Shown here: in pieces, positions 35,130-44,285 of the stretch | How the letters are laid out: each line of letters opens with the position of its first letter | Numbering within the stretch: position 1 is the stretch's first letter | Source: Scybalousia_A sp052170555 | Lineage (GTDB): Bacteria; Bacteroidota; Bacteroidia; Bacteroidales; P3 | Assembly: GCA_052170555.1 (NCBI GenBank) | Contig: JBQNAI010000008.1 | Span: 1-64,000 of the forward strand | Length of the DNA: 64,000 nt | Direction of reading: 5' to 3' | Notes under the pieces: model-generated | The model's database searches: none | Told to the model about the DNA's origin: nothing | What the model saw: the letters and a program-made list of their open reading frames with translations, nothing else | Translations under genes and position numbers: made by a program

Positions 35130-35897
35130 ATGAAGGAAGTGAGAGCTAAGAAGTTTTTAGGACAACATTTTTTAACAGATGAACATATTGCGAAAAATAT
35201 TGTTGAAGCTTTGCAGAATAAATCAAAAGTATTGGAAATAGGAGCGGGAATGGGTGTGCTAACGAAATATATTGTGAGTACAACTGACGATTTTAAGATA
35301 GTGGAGATAGATAGAGAAAGTGTACGCTATCTTAATAAGAATTTTAAATCATTAGGAGATAATATAATTGAGGGTGATTTTTTGCAGCTTTCATTATCTG
35401 AACTATTTAATGGAGAAAAATTCTCACTGATAGGGAACTTCCCCTATAATATTTCTAATCTCATTTTATTTAAAGTATTTGAGAACAAATGTTTAGTAGA
35501 TGAGGTCGTTGGTATGTTTCAAAAAGAAGTTGCCGATAGAGTGGTAGCTAAACCTGGTAGTAAAACTTACGGGATATTATCTGTATTATTATCGGCATTT
35601 TATAATATGGAATATTTATTTACTGTCTCCAACGAGGTATTTAATCCTCCGCCAAAGGTCCAGAGTGCAGTGATTAGATTAAAACGCAATAGTATAATTG
35701 ATTTAGGCATAAAGGAAGAAGATTTTGTAAGAGTTGTAAAAACGGCATTTAATCAGAGAAGAAAAATGTTACGCCAAAGTTTAAAACCTTTTGGGAAAAG
35801 TTTGCAAAATATAGATGAAAAATATTTAACTTTGCGTCCGGAACAGATGAGTAAAGATGATTTTATAGTATTAACCAAAAAAATTTACAATGTTTAG
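35130..35897 (+). CDS. rsmA: 16S rRNA dimethyladenosine transferase (RsmA/KsgA)
   Basis: It dimethylates two adjacent adenines (A1518 and A1519) of 16S rRNA helix 45 using SAM. It has 255 residues from the ATG at 35130; a TTG at 35121 would add three residues only. Motifs: KKFLGQHFL at the N terminus, SAM loop EIGAGMG (36-42), EIDRESVRYL, catalytic-region GNFPYNIS (about residue 103; the family usually reads NLPY) and the C-terminal FNQRRKMLRQSLK. It overlaps mntP by 8 bases, so the two are coupled. Confidence 0.95.
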   Translation: MKEVRAKKFLGQHFLTDEHIAKNIVEALQNKSKVLEIGAGMGVLTKYIVSTTDDFKIVEIDRESVRYLNKNFKSLGDNIIEGDFLQLSLSELFNGEKFSLIGNFPYNISNLILFKVFENKCLVDEVVGMFQKEVADRVVAKPGSKTYGILSVLLSAFYNMEYLFTVSNEVFNPPPKVQSAVIRLKRNSIIDLGIKEEDFVRVVKTAFNQRRKMLRQSLKPFGKSLQNIDEKYLTLRPEQMSKDDFIVLTKKIYNV

Positions 35898-36462
35898 TGT
35901 AGGATTTCTCGTGGAGTCCATATTGTTAAGTGTAGCTTTAGCTATGGACTGTTTTACTGTAAGTATAACTTGTGGATTACAGAAGACTATAAAGCTTCAT
36001 CGAGCTTTATTGGTGGCTTTTTTGTTTTCCTTTTTTCAAGGTGTTATGACACTGTTGGGAAGTGTCATAGGAGGAGTATTTAAATTGACAATTATTTCAT
36101 TTTCTCATTGGGTAGCATTTGTATTACTATTTATTATAGGATTAAAAATGATAATGGATGGTAGAAATTTCTCTATTAGAACAAAAACCTTTGATATTAC
36201 CAGAATAAAGATCATATTATTATTGAGTGTTGCAACAAGTATTGATGCTTTTTTTATAGGTGTGGGATTTATTATGAATCATGGCATTAAGGAGCAACTA
36301 ATCATATGTGGTATTATTTTTATTGTTACTTTTTTATTGTCATTAGTAGGATGGAAAAGTGGAGAAAGATTACATTTTATTAAACCGCGTTTTGCCCTTA
36401 TTGTGGGAGGGTTAGTGCTTATTGCAATTGGAATAAAAAATGTTTTAGTTTTTTACCTATAA
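35890..36462 (+). CDS. mntP: putative manganese efflux pump MntP
   Basis: The protein has 190 residues and six hydrophobic segments. It has the two DUF204 repeats of this family, each with an acidic intramembrane motif: ALAMDCFTVSI near residue 17 and VATSIDAFFIGVGF near residue 118, which form the metal path in MntP. The ATG overlaps the end of rsmA. The usual yybP-ykoY manganese riboswitch is not present, as expected from the overlap. It is convergent with the dehydratase gene downstream. Confidence 0.92.
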   Translation: MFSVGFLVESILLSVALAMDCFTVSITCGLQKTIKLHRALLVAFLFSFFQGVMTLLGSVIGGVFKLTIISFSHWVAFVLLFIIGLKMIMDGRNFSIRTKTFDITRIKIILLLSVATSIDAFFIGVGFIMNHGIKEQLIICGIIFIVTFLLSLVGWKSGERLHFIKPRFALIVGGLVLIAIGIKNVLVFYL

Positions 36463-36575
36463 AAACGAATTGAAATAGATAAAAAAACTCCTTTTAAGAT
36501 AGCTTACTACATAGCTACAAACCGCATCCCTCATTTTTTATTTATGATAAAGAAGTATGATTTGTTGGCATATCA

Positions 36576-38537
36576 TTATTTATCTAAAACAGAGAACTCG
36601 CTATTATTTGATTTGAAAGTTTTGATTAACGATTTGATATTAGCGACGATTTTCATATTTATATTCTCATCAAAAGTCTGTTCCATTATGGTTGCTAAGT
36701 CTTCAAAATGCTCTTTTACTTCTTCAATGGAGAACTCTTCTGTTTTTGCGATAAATATTTTCTCGTGATAGGTTGGTAATATGTTTTCTTGTTTAGTAAG
36801 CAACTCTTCATACAATTTTTCTCCCGGTCGCAGCCCTGTATATTCTATTTTAATATCTTTATCAGGTTCAAAACCTGAAAGTTTTATCATCTTACGTGCA
36901 ATATCATCAATTTTAATAGGATTACCCATATCAAAAAGGAATATTTCTCCTCCATCGCCCATAGTAACAGCTTCTAAAACCAAGCGAGTCGCCTCGGGAA
37001 TAGTCATAAAATACCGTGTAATATTTTTATCTGTAACGGTAACTGGACCTCCTGATGCAATTTGATGTTTGAAAGTAGGAATAACCGAACCATTAGAGCC
37101 AAGGACATTTCCAAAACGTGTGGTTATAAACTTTGTCGGAGTTTTAGAAAATAATTTATTATTAGTAGATAGTTGTATTGCATTTTCAATGATGATTTCA
37201 GCATAACGCTTGGTAGCACCCATAATATTAGTTGGATTAACGGCTTTATCTGTTGAAATCATTATCATTTTATCTACATCATATTTCAAACACATGTCTG
37301 CAATATTTTTTGTTCCAAATATATTAGTCATTGCAGCTTCATAAGGTTCTCTTTCCATCATTGGAACGTGTTTATAAGCAGCAGCGTGAAAGACAATTTG
37401 AGGATGATATTTGATAAATATTTCTTCTAAACGCAGTTTATTACGAATATCTGCAATGATGATACTTTTTGATACGGATGGATATTTTTCGTTTAACTCA
37501 TTCTCAATGTTAAACAATGGTGTTTCTGCATTATCTAGTAGAAGAATTTTGGGATTGTACTTTGCAAGCTGTCTAACTATTTCGGTACCAATACTACCCG
37601 CTGCACCCGTAACCAAGATACACTTTTCCCCTAAAACATTACTAATGATTGAAGTGTTGGGTTTTATTTCTTTTCTTCCCAACAAATCTTCTATCTGGAT
37701 TTTTTTTATATTATTCTCGTTCAATTTGCCGTCAACCCAATATTTTACACGAGGAACAGTCAGAAGTTTGATATTATTTTTGTAACATAAATCAAAAATT
37801 TTTGCTTTTCTTTCATTTGTGATACGTCCGGTTGCAATAATTAACTGGTCTACATCTTTGTATTTTAGAATATACTCTTCTTTTTCTGTACTCCACACTT
37901 TTATGCCTTGTATTGTACGTCCCGTTAAAGTTTTGTCGTCATCTAAAAATCCTTTTATGTAATATTTGGTATCAGAAGATAAAAGTGCATTAGCTGTTGC
38001 AATACCTGTATGCCCTGCACCAAAAATTAATGTTTTAATTGTAAATCTTGAGTCCGTACCATTATGGTATGCTTTTTCGAACAACCACCTCACGAACATA
38101 CGAAACATAAATAATAAAATATATGTAACAAAAAAATTAGTTATTACCAGTTGTTTTGGGAAGAAATCTTCCACAAAATCACCATAACTGTATTTATAGA
38201 TATAGTTTATAACAAGTAAAATAATGTTTGTCATAATTAAAGCTCCCAATATTCTAAGCATATCAGAAAAAGAAGAGTAACGAATAATACTTCTATGAAC
38301 ATTAAAACAAACAACACAAACAAGACTAATAAGAAATGTAAGAGTAATAAAACGGAACGAATAATTGTCGAAAGGAAAATTAAACCAAGTTTCTTTAATA
38401 TTTAAAATCCAACCCGTAAAAAATATACCGAACAAAATTAGAAAACTATCCAAAAAAATAATCAACCACGGTGAAATATAACGCTTATACATCACCTTAT
38501 TGATTATTTGAAGCATTTGTATATATAGTTTATTCAT
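36576..38537 (-). CDS. membrane-anchored nucleotide-sugar dehydratase (FlaA1/CapD/WbpM family)
   Basis: The protein has 653 residues from the ATG at 38537; a GTG two codons earlier is less likely. Four hydrophobic helices occupy about residues 20-145, followed by a CoA-binding-like Rossmann domain (LIFGAGHTGIA, about 170) and the SDR domain with GAAGSIGTEIVRQLA (about 315). HAAAYKHVPMME and STDKAVNPTNIMGATKR belong to the active site. The WbpM/FlaA1 group converts UDP-GlcNAc to a 4-keto-6-deoxy sugar for surface polysaccharide. It fits the nearby glycosyltransferases, although it is on the other strand. Confidence 0.92.
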   Translation of the reverse strand: MNKLYIQMLQIINKVMYKRYISPWLIIFLDSFLILFGIFFTGWILNIKETWFNFPFDNYSFRFITLTFLISLVCVVCFNVHRSIIRYSSFSDMLRILGALIMTNIILLVINYIYKYSYGDFVEDFFPKQLVITNFFVTYILLFMFRMFVRWLFEKAYHNGTDSRFTIKTLIFGAGHTGIATANALLSSDTKYYIKGFLDDDKTLTGRTIQGIKVWSTEKEEYILKYKDVDQLIIATGRITNERKAKIFDLCYKNNIKLLTVPRVKYWVDGKLNENNIKKIQIEDLLGRKEIKPNTSIISNVLGEKCILVTGAAGSIGTEIVRQLAKYNPKILLLDNAETPLFNIENELNEKYPSVSKSIIIADIRNKLRLEEIFIKYHPQIVFHAAAYKHVPMMEREPYEAAMTNIFGTKNIADMCLKYDVDKMIMISTDKAVNPTNIMGATKRYAEIIIENAIQLSTNNKLFSKTPTKFITTRFGNVLGSNGSVIPTFKHQIASGGPVTVTDKNITRYFMTIPEATRLVLEAVTMGDGGEIFLFDMGNPIKIDDIARKMIKLSGFEPDKDIKIEYTGLRPGEKLYEELLTKQENILPTYHEKIFIAKTEEFSIEEVKEHFEDLATIMEQTFDENINMKIVANIKSLIKTFKSNNSEFSVLDK

Positions 38538-38571
38538 AGCCACAAATCCTTATTTTATTGTTATGTTTTGT

Positions 38572-38581
38572 AGCAAAACTA
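38572..38581 (-). promoter_or_regulatory. possible promoter of the dehydratase gene (TAGTTTTGCT on minus strand)
   Basis: It matches TAnnTTTG about 35 bases upstream of the start, facing left. Confidence 0.5.
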
Positions 38582-38595
38582 GAATTTTTCAGAAT

Positions 38596-39795
38596 TTATC
38601 TTTGCATATGTAAAAATCCAATTTCCTTATTGTCTAGGAAACGATATTGACCCCTTAAAAGATTCTTTTTTGTTAAGCCAGCGAAGTATACCCTATCCAA
38701 TTTCTTAACCTCATATCCTAAAGCTTCAAACATACGCCTGATGATACGATTTTTACCAGAATGAAGACTTATGCCTATTTTTCTTTTATCTAACGGAACA
38801 TTGTTAAGCCAATTTACATCATCCATTTTCATAACTCCATCTTCTAATTCAATCCCTTCTAGTAACTTATTGATGTCTTCCTTTGTTAAGGGGCGATTAA
38901 GTTCGGCATTATATACTTTTTGTGCACCAAAACTAGGATGTGTAAGTTTCTTTGTAAGTTCACCATCATTAGTGAAGAGTAATAGACCTGTCGTCATACG
39001 ATCCAACCTACCTACTGGATAAACTCTTTCTTTACATGCTCCGTCTAAAAGATCCATAACAGTTTTTCTCTGTTGTGGGTCTTCAGAAGTAGTTATATAT
39101 CCTTTCGGCTTGTTCAATAAAATATATATCTTTTTTTCGTTTTTTAGGATACGACCATTGTATTTGACAACATCTCCCGGTTGAACTTTATAACCAAGAG
39201 TGGTAACAATTTCGTCATTGACTTTGATGACCCCCGTTGTTATCAATACGTCGGCTTCTCTTCTGGAACAAATACCAACATTAGCGATATACTTGTTTAG
39301 ACGTATAACGCCCTCTTCTTGTTTGGGTTGTACTTGATTAGGACTTTCTTTTCTACGTTCCTTAAATATTCTTTCTCCATTTTCATCACGTTGAATACGA
39401 GGTCTTTTGTTTGGGGCATTTTCTCTTTTGTATTCCTCAAAAGCTCGCATTCTTCTATTAGGATTCTCTTTTTCTGTTCTATGAAAACGATTTAACCTAT
39501 CGATATTGTTAAATTTTCTATCAAATCTATAGAACTTAGCATCTCCCTTACTAAATTTAGCATCTTTTTTGTCAAATTCGTAACCTTTTATTGGAGGATT
39601 GGAATACCTCTTAGTAAAGCTAGAATCTCTGTCCACAAATTTAATGTCATCTTTTACTTTTTTTCTTTTTTGCCTTTCAAATAGTTTGTTTTCACGATTG
39701 AAAGACTTTTTGTCATGAGAATATCTGTCTTCACGACGATTACTTCTACGATTGTTCTCTCTATTCCAATCGTGATTGTTTCTCTCTTTTATCAT
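38596..39795 (-). CDS. RNA pseudouridine synthase (RluB/RsuA family) with long charged N-terminal tail
   Basis: The protein has 399 residues. The first roughly 165 are a low-complexity tail rich in R, K, N, D and F (DRYSHDKKSFNREN, RRMRAFEEYKREN), likely disordered and RNA-binding. An S4 domain follows (RLNKYIANVGICSRREADVLI), then the RsuA/RluB catalytic domain with VYPVGRLDRMTTGLLLFTND, whose Asp in GRLD is the nucleophile, and KNRIIRRMFEALGYEV. It makes a pseudouridine in rRNA, probably 23S as in RluB, but the exact site cannot be read off. The core is normal length; the tail is typical of Bacteroidota homologues. Confidence 0.92.
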   Translation of the reverse strand: MIKERNNHDWNRENNRRSNRREDRYSHDKKSFNRENKLFERQKRKKVKDDIKFVDRDSSFTKRYSNPPIKGYEFDKKDAKFSKGDAKFYRFDRKFNNIDRLNRFHRTEKENPNRRMRAFEEYKRENAPNKRPRIQRDENGERIFKERRKESPNQVQPKQEEGVIRLNKYIANVGICSRREADVLITTGVIKVNDEIVTTLGYKVQPGDVVKYNGRILKNEKKIYILLNKPKGYITTSEDPQQRKTVMDLLDGACKERVYPVGRLDRMTTGLLLFTNDGELTKKLTHPSFGAQKVYNAELNRPLTKEDINKLLEGIELEDGVMKMDDVNWLNNVPLDKRKIGISLHSGKNRIIRRMFEALGYEVKKLDRVYFAGLTKKNLLRGQYRFLDNKEIGFLHMQR

Positions 39796-39819
39796 CTTAT
39801 AAGAATTTGAAATATAATT

Positions 39820-39829
39820 TGCAAAATTA
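39820..39829 (-). promoter_or_regulatory. promoter of the pseudouridine synthase gene (TAATTTTGCA on minus strand)
   Basis: Consensus -7 element 25 bases upstream of the start codon. Confidence 0.8.
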
Positions 39830-40071
39830 CTTATATTATTTGAATTGACAATAAAATTGAGCGGAAATAAAAGAACAAAATAAAAATAATTACTATTTTT
39901 TACTACTTTGTAATATTAATAAAAAAGAATAGTATAGATTTATTTGTTAATTAAAGAAACTATTAGATTAAGAAAGTATTGTAAAGCAATAATTATAAAA
40001 ATAGAACGATCAAGTAATTTTACTGAAGTTAGAAACTTGAAAAAATATTTGGTCAATTTAAATATTAGTTG

Positions 40072-40081
40072 TAACTTTGCA
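40072..40081 (+). promoter_or_regulatory. promoter of initiator tRNA (TAACTTTGCA)
   Basis: -7 element with a TTTGG -33 box 20 bases upstream, like the tRNA-Val promoter. The tRNA starts 16 bases later. Confidence 0.85.
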
Positions 40082-40096
40082 AAATCAAAGTCAAGA

Positions 40097-40168
40097 TGCG
40101 GGGTAGAGCAGTGGTAGCTCACCGGGCTCATAACCCGGAGGTCGTAGGTTCGAATCCTGCCCCCGCTA
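40097..40168 (+). tRNA. initiator tRNA-fMet (anticodon CAT)
   Basis: The anticodon loop is CTCATAA in a stem with three G-C pairs next to the loop (GGG / CCC), the initiator hallmark. The first acceptor position is unpaired (T1 opposite T72), also an initiator trait, though the usual mismatch is C-A. T arm GTAGG TTCGAAT CCTGC. CCA is not encoded. rsgA follows 38 bases downstream. Confidence 0.93.
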
Positions 40169-40205
40169 CTTTCTTTTTGTGTTTAGATTATCTTGTCTTG
40201 TCCCT

Positions 40206-41225
40206 ATGAGTAATAGAGGTAAAAAAAAGTCTTATAGAGATGCTCCCCCGAAGGGAAGTGGTTTTGTACGGAATAAGGAAAATTTTACTAAAAATGTAGA
40301 TGATTGTGACAATGTTGGTAGGGTTATAACTTCAACTGGCTCTTTTTATGAAGTGAAAACACAAAAAGGAGAGATAATTAGCTGTGTTGTAAAAGGGAAA
40401 TTTCGTATGGCTGATATAAAAACGACTAATCCTGTAGCGGTAGGGGATTTGGTACATTTCTTGCGTACCGATAATAGTGAAGTGGCTCAAATTGACAAGA
40501 TACTAGAAAGAAAAAATTACATTATTCGCAAATCTGTCAATCTTACGAAATTATATAGTATAGTAGCTGCTAATATAGACATGGTCTTTTTGATAGTTTC
40601 TTGTAAAGACCCTCGGACAGAGACTATGTTTATTGACCGTTTTTTAGTAACAGCTAATGCTTATAATGTACCTTGCACAATAGTTATAAATAAAGTAGAT
40701 ATTCTTGATGAGGAATGTAGATCATATGCGACTTTCCTTTCAGAAATATATGAAAATGTAGGATACAAAGTTTTGTATACAAGTGCTCGTAAAAGTATTG
40801 GATTGAATGAATTGAGACAATGTTTGGAAAATAAAATTTCTTTATTTAGTGGGAATAGTGGTGTTGGGAAGAGTACGCTCATTAATATACTTTGTCCAAA
40901 AGCAAACCAGAAAACAGCAGAAGTTTCTATGCTTCATCACACTGGTAAACATGCCACGACATTTGCGACAATGCTTCAGCATGAGAATATAAGCATTATA
41001 GATACTCCTGGTGTAAAATCTTTTGGCGTTGTAGAATTTAAGAAAGGGGAATTGGCTCTATACTTTCCCGAGATGAGGGATAGGTTGGAGGGATGTAAAT
41101 ATTATAATTGTACTCATACACACGAGCCAAATTGTGCAATAAAGCAAGCAGTAGAAAGTGGCAAAATATCAAAGGAACGCTACAATAATTATATCAAATT
41201 ATTGAATGCGGACGATATGCAATAA
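40206..41225 (+). CDS. rsgA: ribosome small subunit-dependent GTPase A
   Basis: Late 30S maturation GTPase. It has 339 residues from ATG 40206; an upstream TTG at 40179 would start just after the tRNA and is rejected. The tail is basic (RGKKKSYRDAPPKGSG), an OB fold follows (GRVITSTGSFYEV, VKGKFR), then the circularly permuted GTPase: G4 INKVD, G5 TSA, G1 SGNSGVGKSTLIN, switch TGKHATTF, G3 DTPGVKSFGV. The zinc-binding C terminus CKYYNCTHTHEPNC is complete. All motifs are intact. Confidence 0.96.
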   Translation: MSNRGKKKSYRDAPPKGSGFVRNKENFTKNVDDCDNVGRVITSTGSFYEVKTQKGEIISCVVKGKFRMADIKTTNPVAVGDLVHFLRTDNSEVAQIDKILERKNYIIRKSVNLTKLYSIVAANIDMVFLIVSCKDPRTETMFIDRFLVTANAYNVPCTIVINKVDILDEECRSYATFLSEIYENVGYKVLYTSARKSIGLNELRQCLENKISLFSGNSGVGKSTLINILCPKANQKTAEVSMLHHTGKHATTFATMLQHENISIIDTPGVKSFGVVEFKKGELALYFPEMRDRLEGCKYYNCTHTHEPNCAIKQAVESGKISKERYNNYIKLLNADDMQ

Positions 41226-41412
41226 TATTGTTCAGAAACATCCAATAACATAAAAATTATTAAGTATAACGATTATTTGCTAAATCTTGTGTCTGAAAAT
41301 TATTATTTTGTATGATGACAATGCTTATTGTTAAAAACTAAAACATTTTGTATGATAATTTATATAGTAATAAGAAAATGACTATGTACAGCCATTTTTA
41401 ATAGAAGAAATT

Positions 41413-41865
41413 ATGAGGATAGTTATACAAAGATGTAAATATGCAAAAGTGAGTATAGATGGTATTGGGAAATCTTCCATTAGTAAAGGTATGGTAATAT
41501 TTTTGGCAATAGAGAATACTGATACTCAACAAGAAATAGAATGGTTAGTAAAAAAAATAATTGCATTAAGGATATTTGATGATAGTGATGGAGTAATGAA
41601 TTTAGATATTCGCCAGGCAGATGGTGATATTATGGTGGTGAGTCAATTTACATTATTTGCGTCAACAAAAAAAGGAAATCGTCCCTCGTATTTGAGGAGT
41701 GCCAAAGCAGATATCTCTTTGCCTATGTATGAAAAATTTGTTTTTTATTTACAAAAAATGTTACATAGAAAAATATTTACAGGAGAATTTGGTGTAGATA
41801 TGCACGTGGAATTATGTAATGATGGTCCTGTTACAATAATTATGGATACCTCCCTTAAAGAATAG
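41413..41865 (+). CDS. dtd: D-aminoacyl-tRNA deacylase
   Basis: It removes D-amino acids and glycine mischarged on tRNA. Length 150 residues, standard for DTD. The two active-site signatures are present: SQFTLFAS (about residues 77-84) and the Gly-cis-Pro motif NDGPVTIIMDT near the C terminus, with GNRPSY between them. It stands alone, with about 190 bases upstream lacking an obvious promoter. Confidence 0.96.
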   Translation: MRIVIQRCKYAKVSIDGIGKSSISKGMVIFLAIENTDTQQEIEWLVKKIIALRIFDDSDGVMNLDIRQADGDIMVVSQFTLFASTKKGNRPSYLRSAKADISLPMYEKFVFYLQKMLHRKIFTGEFGVDMHVELCNDGPVTIIMDTSLKE

Positions 41866-42117
41866 ATATAGTTAATAAGAAGAAAATGGTTACTATCTTT
41901 CATTGAGAATAAAAGTTCTATGTTGAAGTATATATGTATTTCATTGTTTTCAGGGTATTTGTTACTCAGAAAAGTAAATTTATTTAAATAATGATATGCA
42001 TTTCAATTTTTTTAAGATGCAATAAAAGAAGATGTTTTGTATTGTACAGATATTTGGTACAAATAGTCTTACCATATTCCTTTGATATTATTTTTGATAG
42101 AAGTCATTTTGACTTTT
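41866..42117. other. non-coding gap before the dead transposase
   Basis: AT-rich with no gene recognised. Confidence 0.5.
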
Positions 42118-42830
42118 TTCTCTTTTCAGAAAAATTAGTATAAATACGATATATTTTCGTCCCTCCCACTAGCCTGTGTGTTTGTAGATCCTGTTCAATA
42201 CACCTCTGTATGACCTCACTAACACATTGATTCTTTCAATGCTGTACCTCTCCTTGTAAAGCAGTTCATCCTGGAACCCTTCCTCTCTTTGTCCTTCTCT
42301 GCACTCCTTGAAGCTCACATTTGAGAACACTTCCTGATCATGGCATGTTCGCCTGATTTGTTCAGAGACGTATCCGATATCTGCGTTGAGAAAGAGTTAT
42401 GACACGTATAGGTTTGAGCTCTTAAAGCCATGAGAATAACCTTCTTAAGTACTTTCGATGTGTTGCAAGGGTCGTTGTGCGAATTTAAACCGTAGGGAGC
42501 ATGGCAAACTATATCCCTTGGTGGTCTGTGACATATATGGCGTTGGTAGTCTTTCTTTTCTTGCGGTCTTGAAAACCATAGCACTCTCCACCGAGAAGTG
42601 GGTGGGGGATAGCAGCCGTCCAAATCCACAGCGGATATATCTAAGAAAGACTTGTTGCATTCCAATACTATTTTTTCCGTTCACCGTTCCCGAACCTCTT
42701 GTAAAAGCGGTCATACATAGTTTTGTAATGCAATACCCTAACCGTGATGATGGAGGATACGAAAAGTATGTGCCACTGCTAGCCGTATTCAGTTTGTAGA
42801 GGATGTGCTGAATGATTTACAACAGGTTTA
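42118..42830 (-). pseudogene. dead insertion-sequence transposase (IS4/IS5-type DDE)
   Basis: Read on the minus strand in shifting frames, the region gives IIQHILYKLNTAS (about 42800), then MYDRFYKRFGNGERKK, HPLLGGECYGFQDRKKRKTTNA, IYVTDHQGI, a SHNDPCN-like AGNHNDLY segment, NADIGYVSEQIR, and finally YKERYSIERINVLVRSYRGVLNRI, ending with an interrupted FILIFL-type tail. That order is the layout of small IS5-like transposases. At least three frame changes and several stops destroy it. Open frames on the plus strand here are shadows. The terminal inverted repeats of the element are not recognisable, so its exact ends are unknown. Confidence 0.8.
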
Positions 42831-43100
42831 TTTTACCACCGACAAATGTAGGGGGATTTTTTTTAATTTTATCGTATCCCTATCCTTGTACAGTTATTCG
42901 TATATGAGAGGAGTATTTATCTTGGTTTTGCATCACAGAGATAATAAACTCCTCTCAATTTATAGAAAACTTAAAAGTCAAGACGACTTCATTTATAAAA
43001 TTTAAGATATAGTACTAATATTACAAATATATTGAATAATAAAATACGAGCAGAAAAAAAATATTTATTTCTTCTGCTCATATAATCAGGTTGTATGTAA
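42831..43100. other. non-coding gap, convergent 3' side of the methylmalonyl-CoA operon
   Basis: No gene. A weak hairpin with GAGCAGAAAA and TTCTGCTC arms (about 43049-43079) lies just downstream of the operon end and could terminate it on the minus strand. Confidence 0.5.
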
Positions 43101-43109
43101 TATTCTTAC

Positions 43110-44282
43110 CTATTTTAAGAATGCAAGCAGTATACCTGCAGCCACGGCAGAACCTATCACTCCTGAAACATTCGGACCCATAGCATGCATCAATAAATAA
43201 TTAGTCTTGTCATACTCCATACCTATTGCATTAGACACACGTGCCGAATCCGGTACTGCACTTACACCAGAATTACCAATAAGAGGATTAATTTTATTAT
43301 TGTCTTTTAGAAATAAATTCATACATTTTACAAAAAGTACTCCAAATGTTGTTGCTATCACAAAAGAGAATGCTCCTAAGAAAAATATACCTATGCTTTT
43401 TGCTGTCAAAAATGTGGTAGCCTGTGTAGAGCAACCCACAGTTAAACCGATAAGTATAGTCGCTATATTGATAATGGAGTTAGAAGCTTCTGTCGCAAGT
43501 CTTTTGGTAACTCCAGATTCTTTTAATAAATTACCGAAGAATAACATTCCCAATAAAGGAATGCCTGACGGGACAATCATACATGTTAGGAGTAAACCTA
43601 TTATAGGAAAAATAATTTTTTCTGTCTTTGACACCTGACGAGGAGACTTCATTCTAATGATTCTTTCTTTCTTTGTTGTCAATAATCTCATTATTGGAGG
43701 TTGTATAACAGGAACAAGTGCCATATAGGAATATGCAGACACTGCTATTGCTCCCATAAGTTCAGGTGCTAATTGAGATGAAATAAATATGGCGGTTGGA
43801 CCATCTGCTCCACCGATTATTCCTATTGCTCCTGCTTCGTGGGGAGCAAATCCCAGTCCCAATGCGGCACTATATGCAGCAAAAATTCCAAATTGAGCGG
43901 CTGCTCCTATCCACATCAACTTTGGATTAGACAGAAGTGCTGAAAAATCAGTCATGGCCCCGATACCCAAAAATATCAATGGTGGGTACCAGCCATTCTG
44001 CACTCCATGGTACAGATAATGCAGTACCGAGCCATCTTCGTATATGCCAATTTTCAACCCAGGAAAGAAAGGAATATTTCCTATCAACATTCCAAATCCG
44101 ATAGGAACCAAAAGCAAAGGCTCATATTCCTTCTTTATTCCCAAGAATATAAATAAGCATCCAATAAGTATCATAATAATATGCCCAATAGTAAAGTGAG
44201 CAAATGAAGTGTAATTTAAAAACTGTATAAATTGACTTTGGACAAAATCCAAAAAGTTTATTTGTGCATCAACTAATATCAT
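43110..44282 (-). CDS. sodium-translocating decarboxylase beta subunit (OadB/MmdB family)
   Basis: Membrane subunit that decarboxylates carboxybiotin and exports sodium. It has 390 residues and about nine to eleven hydrophobic helices. Family motifs: PLIFLGIGAMTDFSALLSNP, GAIGIIGGADGPTAIFISSQLAP (the sodium-site region, split by the turn), GNLLKESGVT and LGAFSFVIATTFGVLFVK, with NPLIGNSGVSAVPDSARVSN near the C terminus. In this operon, with mce and the carboxyltransferase, the substrate is most likely methylmalonyl-CoA. It is the last gene of the operon, 3 bases after the biotin carrier. Confidence 0.95.
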   Translation of the reverse strand: MILVDAQINFLDFVQSQFIQFLNYTSFAHFTIGHIIMILIGCLFIFLGIKKEYEPLLLVPIGFGMLIGNIPFFPGLKIGIYEDGSVLHYLYHGVQNGWYPPLIFLGIGAMTDFSALLSNPKLMWIGAAAQFGIFAAYSAALGLGFAPHEAGAIGIIGGADGPTAIFISSQLAPELMGAIAVSAYSYMALVPVIQPPIMRLLTTKKERIIRMKSPRQVSKTEKIIFPIIGLLLTCMIVPSGIPLLGMLFFGNLLKESGVTKRLATEASNSIINIATILIGLTVGCSTQATTFLTAKSIGIFFLGAFSFVIATTFGVLFVKCMNLFLKDNNKINPLIGNSGVSAVPDSARVSNAIGMEYDKTNYLLMHAMGPNVSGVIGSAVAAGILLAFLK

Positions 44283-44285
44283 AAT

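Noticed and set aside
35882..35890. Manganese riboswitch before mntP
   Set aside because: The start codon overlaps the end of rsmA, leaving no room for a leader.
37411..37785. Plus-strand frames over the dehydratase and pseudouridine synthase genes
   Set aside because: They lie antisense to well-conserved enzymes whose motifs are intact on the minus strand.
42458..42799. Plus-strand frame over the dead transposase
   Set aside because: It reads the opposite strand of a recognisable transposase remnant.
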